The notes beneath the pieces are model-generated. The model was given only the letters and a program-made list of their open reading frames with translations. It was not told the DNA's origin and ran no database searches. The position numbers and the translations under genes were made by a program. A DNA stretch of 18,042 nt from SAR86 cluster bacterium (GTDB lineage Bacteria > Pseudomonadota > Gammaproteobacteria > Magnimaribacterales > D2472), in contig JADHNV010000014.1 in the NCBI GenBank assembly GCA_016779285.1, forward strand, positions 1 through 18,042, in the 5' to 3' direction. Shown piece by piece: positions 14,765 through 18,042 of this stretch (position 1 is the stretch's first letter; every line of letters begins with the position of its first letter).

Positions 14765-15910
14765 ATGAGCGATTATAGAAAGCACATTGGAATTATAGGG
14801 GGAGGGATCGCTGGCCTAACCCTTGGATGCGCACTTTTAAAACAAGGCATACCAGCGATAATTTTTGAAAAGATGTCAGAAGAAACTTCTCATGGTGCTG
14901 CAATTAGCCTTTCTTTCAACGCATTATGTTTGTTAGATAGACTGGATATTTATGCTGACCTAAAGAACCAATCATTCATTCATTCTGAAGCTTCAATTCA
15001 GGGTCCGCAAAAAGAAATATCTTCATTCCAAACACCAGAGGTCTTAACAACACGTCGACAAACATTAATGTCCCTGTTGTATTCCAGATACATAAAATTA
15101 GGCGGAGAAATTTGCCATCATCATGATCTTGAAAGCTTTGATGTAGTTAAATCCGAAGTCACATTTACGAATCAAAATAAATACGCCCTTAAGCACTTGG
15201 CTGCATGTGATGGCATAAGATCATCAATTCGAGATGCTTTTTTTGCTGCCAATCAAGATCCTAAATATAGTGGCTATAGTGCCTGGAGAGGTATAGGCAA
15301 ATCTAATCTTCAGAAAATTCATTTTGCTCTTGGTCCTGATAGCCATATAGTTAGTTATCCAATCAATAAAGATGGAGATGTTAGTTTTGTTGCAGTTAAA
15401 AAAGAAGATTATCAATTTAAAGAATCATGGAAAGAAGAGGGCTCTATTTCAGATTTATTAGATGATTTTTCTGCTTATGACCCAAAAATATTTCCAGTAC
15501 TTGAAGACTCTGCACAAATCTATAAATGGGGAATTTATGTTAGGCCTCCATTAAAATCTATGATTACAAAAAATATAACTTTGCTTGGCGATGCAGCTCA
15601 TCCTATGGTTCCATTCTTGGGACAAGGTGCCTGCATGGCAATTGAAGATTCATATTCATTTGCTATGGCTTGCAAAGAGCATATGACTAACTTAGCAAAT
15701 GCTCAAACAGATTATGATTATGTACGCAGCAAGCGCACTAAAAAAATTCAGCAACTCTCAATGATGCAGGGCAAAGTTTACCATTTAAAAAATCCAATCT
15801 TAGTTGCTGCGAGGAACGCCATTATCAAGCATACAAATATTCCAGGAAATGATTTGAAGAGAATTCATGATTATGATGCTCATGATGAAATGCAAATACA
15901 TTTAACCTAG
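14765..15910 (+). CDS. FAD-dependent monooxygenase (PHBH/UbiH-type)
   Basis: This 381-residue flavoprotein belongs to the class A aromatic hydroxylase group (p-hydroxybenzoate hydroxylase, salicylate hydroxylase, UbiH-like). The N-terminal dinucleotide fold is IGIIGGGIAGLTLGCALL (8-25), ending with the acidic residue in IIFEK. The DG motif appears as ACDGIRSSIR, and the GD motif as LLGDAAHPMVPFLGQGACMAIEDS with Asp276, which contacts the FAD ribityl chain. Such enzymes use NAD(P)H and oxygen to hydroxylate aromatic or isoprenoid-quinone precursors. The match to UbiH/UbiF/Coq6 is not close enough for me to place it in ubiquinone synthesis; salicylate-hydroxylase-like catabolism or detoxification is equally possible. 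GGAAA ahead of the ATG is a moderate ribosome binding site. The C-terminal part (from about 330) is basic and helical. Confidence 0.88.
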   Translation: MSDYRKHIGIIGGGIAGLTLGCALLKQGIPAIIFEKMSEETSHGAAISLSFNALCLLDRLDIYADLKNQSFIHSEASIQGPQKEISSFQTPEVLTTRRQTLMSLLYSRYIKLGGEICHHHDLESFDVVKSEVTFTNQNKYALKHLAACDGIRSSIRDAFFAANQDPKYSGYSAWRGIGKSNLQKIHFALGPDSHIVSYPINKDGDVSFVAVKKEDYQFKESWKEEGSISDLLDDFSAYDPKIFPVLEDSAQIYKWGIYVRPPLKSMITKNITLLGDAAHPMVPFLGQGACMAIEDSYSFAMACKEHMTNLANAQTDYDYVRSKRTKKIQQLSMMQGKVYHLKNPILVAARNAIIKHTNIPGNDLKRIHDYDAHDEMQIHLT

Positions 15911-15929
15911 AACAGTTAGAAGAAATGCT

Positions 15930-17153
15930 TCAAGTAAACTGACTATATTTAATTGAAGAGTTCTTGTCGATGGTTTGATTTGAATCAGGCATAGGGTACT
16001 TTAATCCAGAAGCACAATTAAAAAGGACTACTTTTTCATCTTCTTTAATTATTTTTTTTTCAAGAGCTATTTGATATCCAGCGGCAGTTGCAGCGCCCTC
16101 AGGGCAGAGTAATAATCCATCTTTTTTAGCGACCATATCTCTAGTATTGATAATATGCTCATCTTCAACAGCAAGAGCGCAGCCATTTGATTGGCGAATA
16201 GCATCAAGTATCAAAAAATCACCAATGGCCGCTGGGACCCTTATACCTGAGGCAATGGTCTGTGCATTTTCCCATAAAGGAGCATGGTCTATACCCTTAT
16301 TAAAGGCATCAACAATTGGCGCACATCCTGTCGACTGAATGGCAATCATTTTTGGTAGATTGCCTGTAAGCCACCCAAGCTCTTTTAGTTCCGCAAATGC
16401 TTTCCACATTCCTATGAGTCCTGTGCCACCTCCCGTGGGATAAAAGATTGCATCTGGTAAAGTCCAGTCCATTTGTTCTGCAAGCTCAAAGCCCATAGTT
16501 TTTTTACCTTCAATTCTATATGGCTCTTTGAGTGTAGAGACATCAAACCAACCTGCTTTCTCTCTTCCATCAAGCACTATTTTTCCACAATCATTGATTA
16601 GTCCATTAACAAGATATGTATCTGCACCCTGAAGCTGAATTTCTTGTACATTTACTAAGGGTGTATCGTCGGGGCAAAAAACCGTTGCTTTGATATTTGC
16701 TTGTCTTGCATAAGCTGCTAATGCAGCTCCAGCATTTCCATTGGTAGGTATCGCCAGATGATTTAGCCCAAATTGATGTGCCATAGAGACAGCAAGGGCT
16801 AAACCCCTAGCTTTAAAAGAGCCAGTTGGAAGTCTGCCCTCATCTTTCACAATAATATTTCCAGGTTTTCCTCCCAACATATTTATGCTTTCTTTAAGAG
16901 GAATCAAAGGGGTTACTACCTCCCCCAAAGAAATTTTCGAAGCAGCCTTTGAGACAGGAAGCAGCGCTTGATAGCGCCAAAAACCTGGTGCGGATTCTAT
17001 GCACCAGCTATCTTTAGATAGTTCTTGCTTAATTTTTTTAAGATCATACCTAACCAACAAGGGCATTCCATCATCCGAAAGATTATGAATCTGATCTGCT
17101 GGATAAATTTTTCCTGTCTTCGAGCACTCTAAATGCAAAACATATGAACGCAT
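15930..17153 (-). CDS. thrC: Threonine synthase-like PLP enzyme
   Basis: This 407-residue PLP enzyme of the tryptophan-synthase-beta fold is close to threonine synthase, which turns O-phosphohomoserine into threonine. The Schiff-base lysine is Lys114 in PTGSFKARGLA. The phosphate-binding loop area shows IPTNGNAGAALAAYA, and YPTGGGTGLIGMWKAF supplies the glycine-rich PLP-phosphate loop. The N-terminus (LECSKTGKIYPADQI) keeps one Cys of the CxxCG zinc-ribbon-like start seen in many archaeal and plant-type threonine synthases, but the second Cys is Thr. This is the shorter plant/archaeal-like form and not the E. coli-type ThrC. hom and thrB are not nearby, so a different beta-replacement substrate is possible. 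The ATG directly follows the TAA of the pip-type gene. Confidence 0.85.
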   Translation of the reverse strand: MRSYVLHLECSKTGKIYPADQIHNLSDDGMPLLVRYDLKKIKQELSKDSWCIESAPGFWRYQALLPVSKAASKISLGEVVTPLIPLKESINMLGGKPGNIIVKDEGRLPTGSFKARGLALAVSMAHQFGLNHLAIPTNGNAGAALAAYARQANIKATVFCPDDTPLVNVQEIQLQGADTYLVNGLINDCGKIVLDGREKAGWFDVSTLKEPYRIEGKKTMGFELAEQMDWTLPDAIFYPTGGGTGLIGMWKAFAELKELGWLTGNLPKMIAIQSTGCAPIVDAFNKGIDHAPLWENAQTIASGIRVPAAIGDFLILDAIRQSNGCALAVEDEHIINTRDMVAKKDGLLLCPEGAATAAGYQIALEKKIIKEDEKVVLFNCASGLKYPMPDSNQTIDKNSSIKYSQFT

Positions 17154-18042
17154 TTACCTATTCACACCGCTAAATTTATCGGTGGCTACAATAAGTTCAT
17201 GAGTGATCTCTGGTTCAAAGGCTGAATGACCAGAAAAGGGCGCAATAACCAAAGAAGCCTCTGGCCATCGCTCTGAAAGTTCATAGGCTGTCCCAGCTGG
17301 ACAAACAACATCATATCTTCCCTGCACAATAATCGTAGGAATTGACCTAATTTTATCTACTCCATCTAACAATTGATTTTCATGATTTAAAAAACCTGCA
17401 TTCATAAAATAATGATTTTCAATAAGAGCAAAAGCCAATGCAAATTTAGGATTTGAGAATTCTTCAACTCTTTCAGGAGAGTAATCTATGCTACTGCAAG
17501 CAGCTTCCCATTTTGACCATGCAATAGCCGCACTAAGACTTTTTTCTTGATCTGCACCTATAAAAATTTCATGATAGGCCTGCATTAAATTATCTCTTTT
17601 AGAGTCATCAATTTGATTGATAAAATTTTTCCATGACTCTGGAAAAATACGACTAGCTCCATCTTGATAAAACCAATCAAGCTCTTTTTTTCTCAGCATA
17701 AAAATTCCACGTAGTACCATCTCACTAACTGAATCTGGATGGGTTTGAGCATAAGCAAGCGCTAGAGTGCTTCCCCAAGAACCCCCGAAAACTAACCATT
17801 TATTTATACCTAATTTTTGTTTTAAGGATTCAATATCCTCCACTAAATCCCAGGTAGTGTTATTTGTTAAACAAGCATGAGGTTTGCTTCTGCCGCATCC
17901 CCTTTGGTCAAATACAATGATTCTATAGGCCTCAGGATTGAAGAACCTCCTAACAGCCTCGCTGCCTCCTCCACCTGGGCCGCCATGTAAAAAGACAGCA
18001 GGTTTTCCGTTTGGGTTGCCAGCTTGCTCATAATAAATTTCA
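17154..18042 (-). CDS. pip: Proline iminopeptidase-like alpha/beta hydrolase, partial (N-terminus beyond the right edge)
   Basis: This is a serine peptidase of family S33 that removes N-terminal proline from peptides in the cytoplasm. The reverse frame is open from the stop to the window edge, giving about 295 residues of the roughly 310-320 expected; a GTG at 17843 is internal and not the start. My translation of the right end reads HGGPGGGGSEAVRRFF and VFDQRGCGRSKPHA, the oxyanion-loop and family DQRGxGxS marks. The nucleophile serine lies in GGSWGSTLALAYAQ, the acid in GRYDVVCP, and the histidine in SGHSAFEP. The cap domain contains WSKWEAA, typical of proline iminopeptidases. The stop is directly next to the thrC-type start (TAAATG), so the two are almost surely co-transcribed. 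Confidence 0.93.
   Translation of the reverse strand, partial: EIYYEQAGNPNGKPAVFLHGGPGGGGSEAVRRFFNPEAYRIIVFDQRGCGRSKPHACLTNNTTWDLVEDIESLKQKLGINKWLVFGGSWGSTLALAYAQTHPDSVSEMVLRGIFMLRKKELDWFYQDGASRIFPESWKNFINQIDDSKRDNLMQAYHEIFIGADQEKSLSAAIAWSKWEAACSSIDYSPERVEEFSNPKFALAFALIENHYFMNAGFLNHENQLLDGVDKIRSIPTIIVQGRYDVVCPAGTAYELSERWPEASLVIAPFSGHSAFEPEITHELIVATDKFSGVNR

Noticed and set aside
17154..17843. Short 229-residue version of the hydrolase starting at GTG 17843
   Set aside because: The frame stays open to the window edge and the extra 66 codons encode the HGGPGGGG and DQRGCGRS marks, so the GTG is internal.
1..18042. CRISPR arrays, insertion sequences, tRNA or rRNA genes, prophage
   Set aside because: No regularly spaced repeats, transposase-like frames, cloverleaf sequences or rRNA-like stretches were seen, and almost all sequence is occupied by intact genes.

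Overview
The window is AT-rich, tightly packed and fully bacterial. The gene complement (rppH, lgt, a three-gene gcvT-gcvH-gcvP cluster, rmuC, hspQ, ybjQ-type, thrC-type, pip-type) fits a proteobacterium. The rppH / TSUP / lgt order next to a HAD-IB phosphatase matches a block known from Gammaproteobacteria such as Pseudomonas. Very short gene borders suggest a streamlined genome: overlaps of 4, 8 and 11 bases, and gaps of 0 and 1 base. A marine gammaproteobacterium of SAR86 type is my best guess. That is inference; there is no rRNA here to test it.

Left part (1-2463): a minus-strand operon runs rppH, TSUP permease, lgt (lgt is cut by the window edge). A HAD-IB phosphatase diverges from it across only 16 bases. 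ptsP, which usually sits between rppH and the permease in this block, is absent. Next (2460-6815) is the glycine cleavage operon gcvT-gcvH-gcvP on the minus strand, with an extended -10 promoter before gcvT and no room for a glycine riboswitch. An orphan FTR1-type iron permease diverges from it, with a possible Fur site in front (6951-7793). rmuC follows, meeting the permease tail to tail with no spacer.

Middle (8734-12737): a class Ic/MocR-type aspartate aminotransferase converges on hspQ. A plus-strand run follows: ybjQ-family protein, a sulfotransferase-like protein that starts inside the ybjQ-family gene, a 74-residue two-helix membrane protein, a PhzF-family isomerase and a MAPEG-family membrane protein. 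The run ends at a strong bidirectional terminator (12753-12784).

Right part (12805-18042): a secreted protein with two ABM-like halves lies downstream of a zinc-less MDR oxidoreductase. A FAD monooxygenase diverges from the oxidoreductase. Then come a threonine synthase-like enzyme and a proline iminopeptidase-like hydrolase (cut by the right edge), arranged pip then thrC with TAA directly followed by ATG.

I see no mobile element, CRISPR array, tRNA or rRNA, and no gene-free stretch above 300 bases. Most of the window is housekeeping. The least explained parts are the sulfotransferase/small membrane protein pair, the secreted tandem-domain protein with its redox neighbours, and the orphan iron permease.
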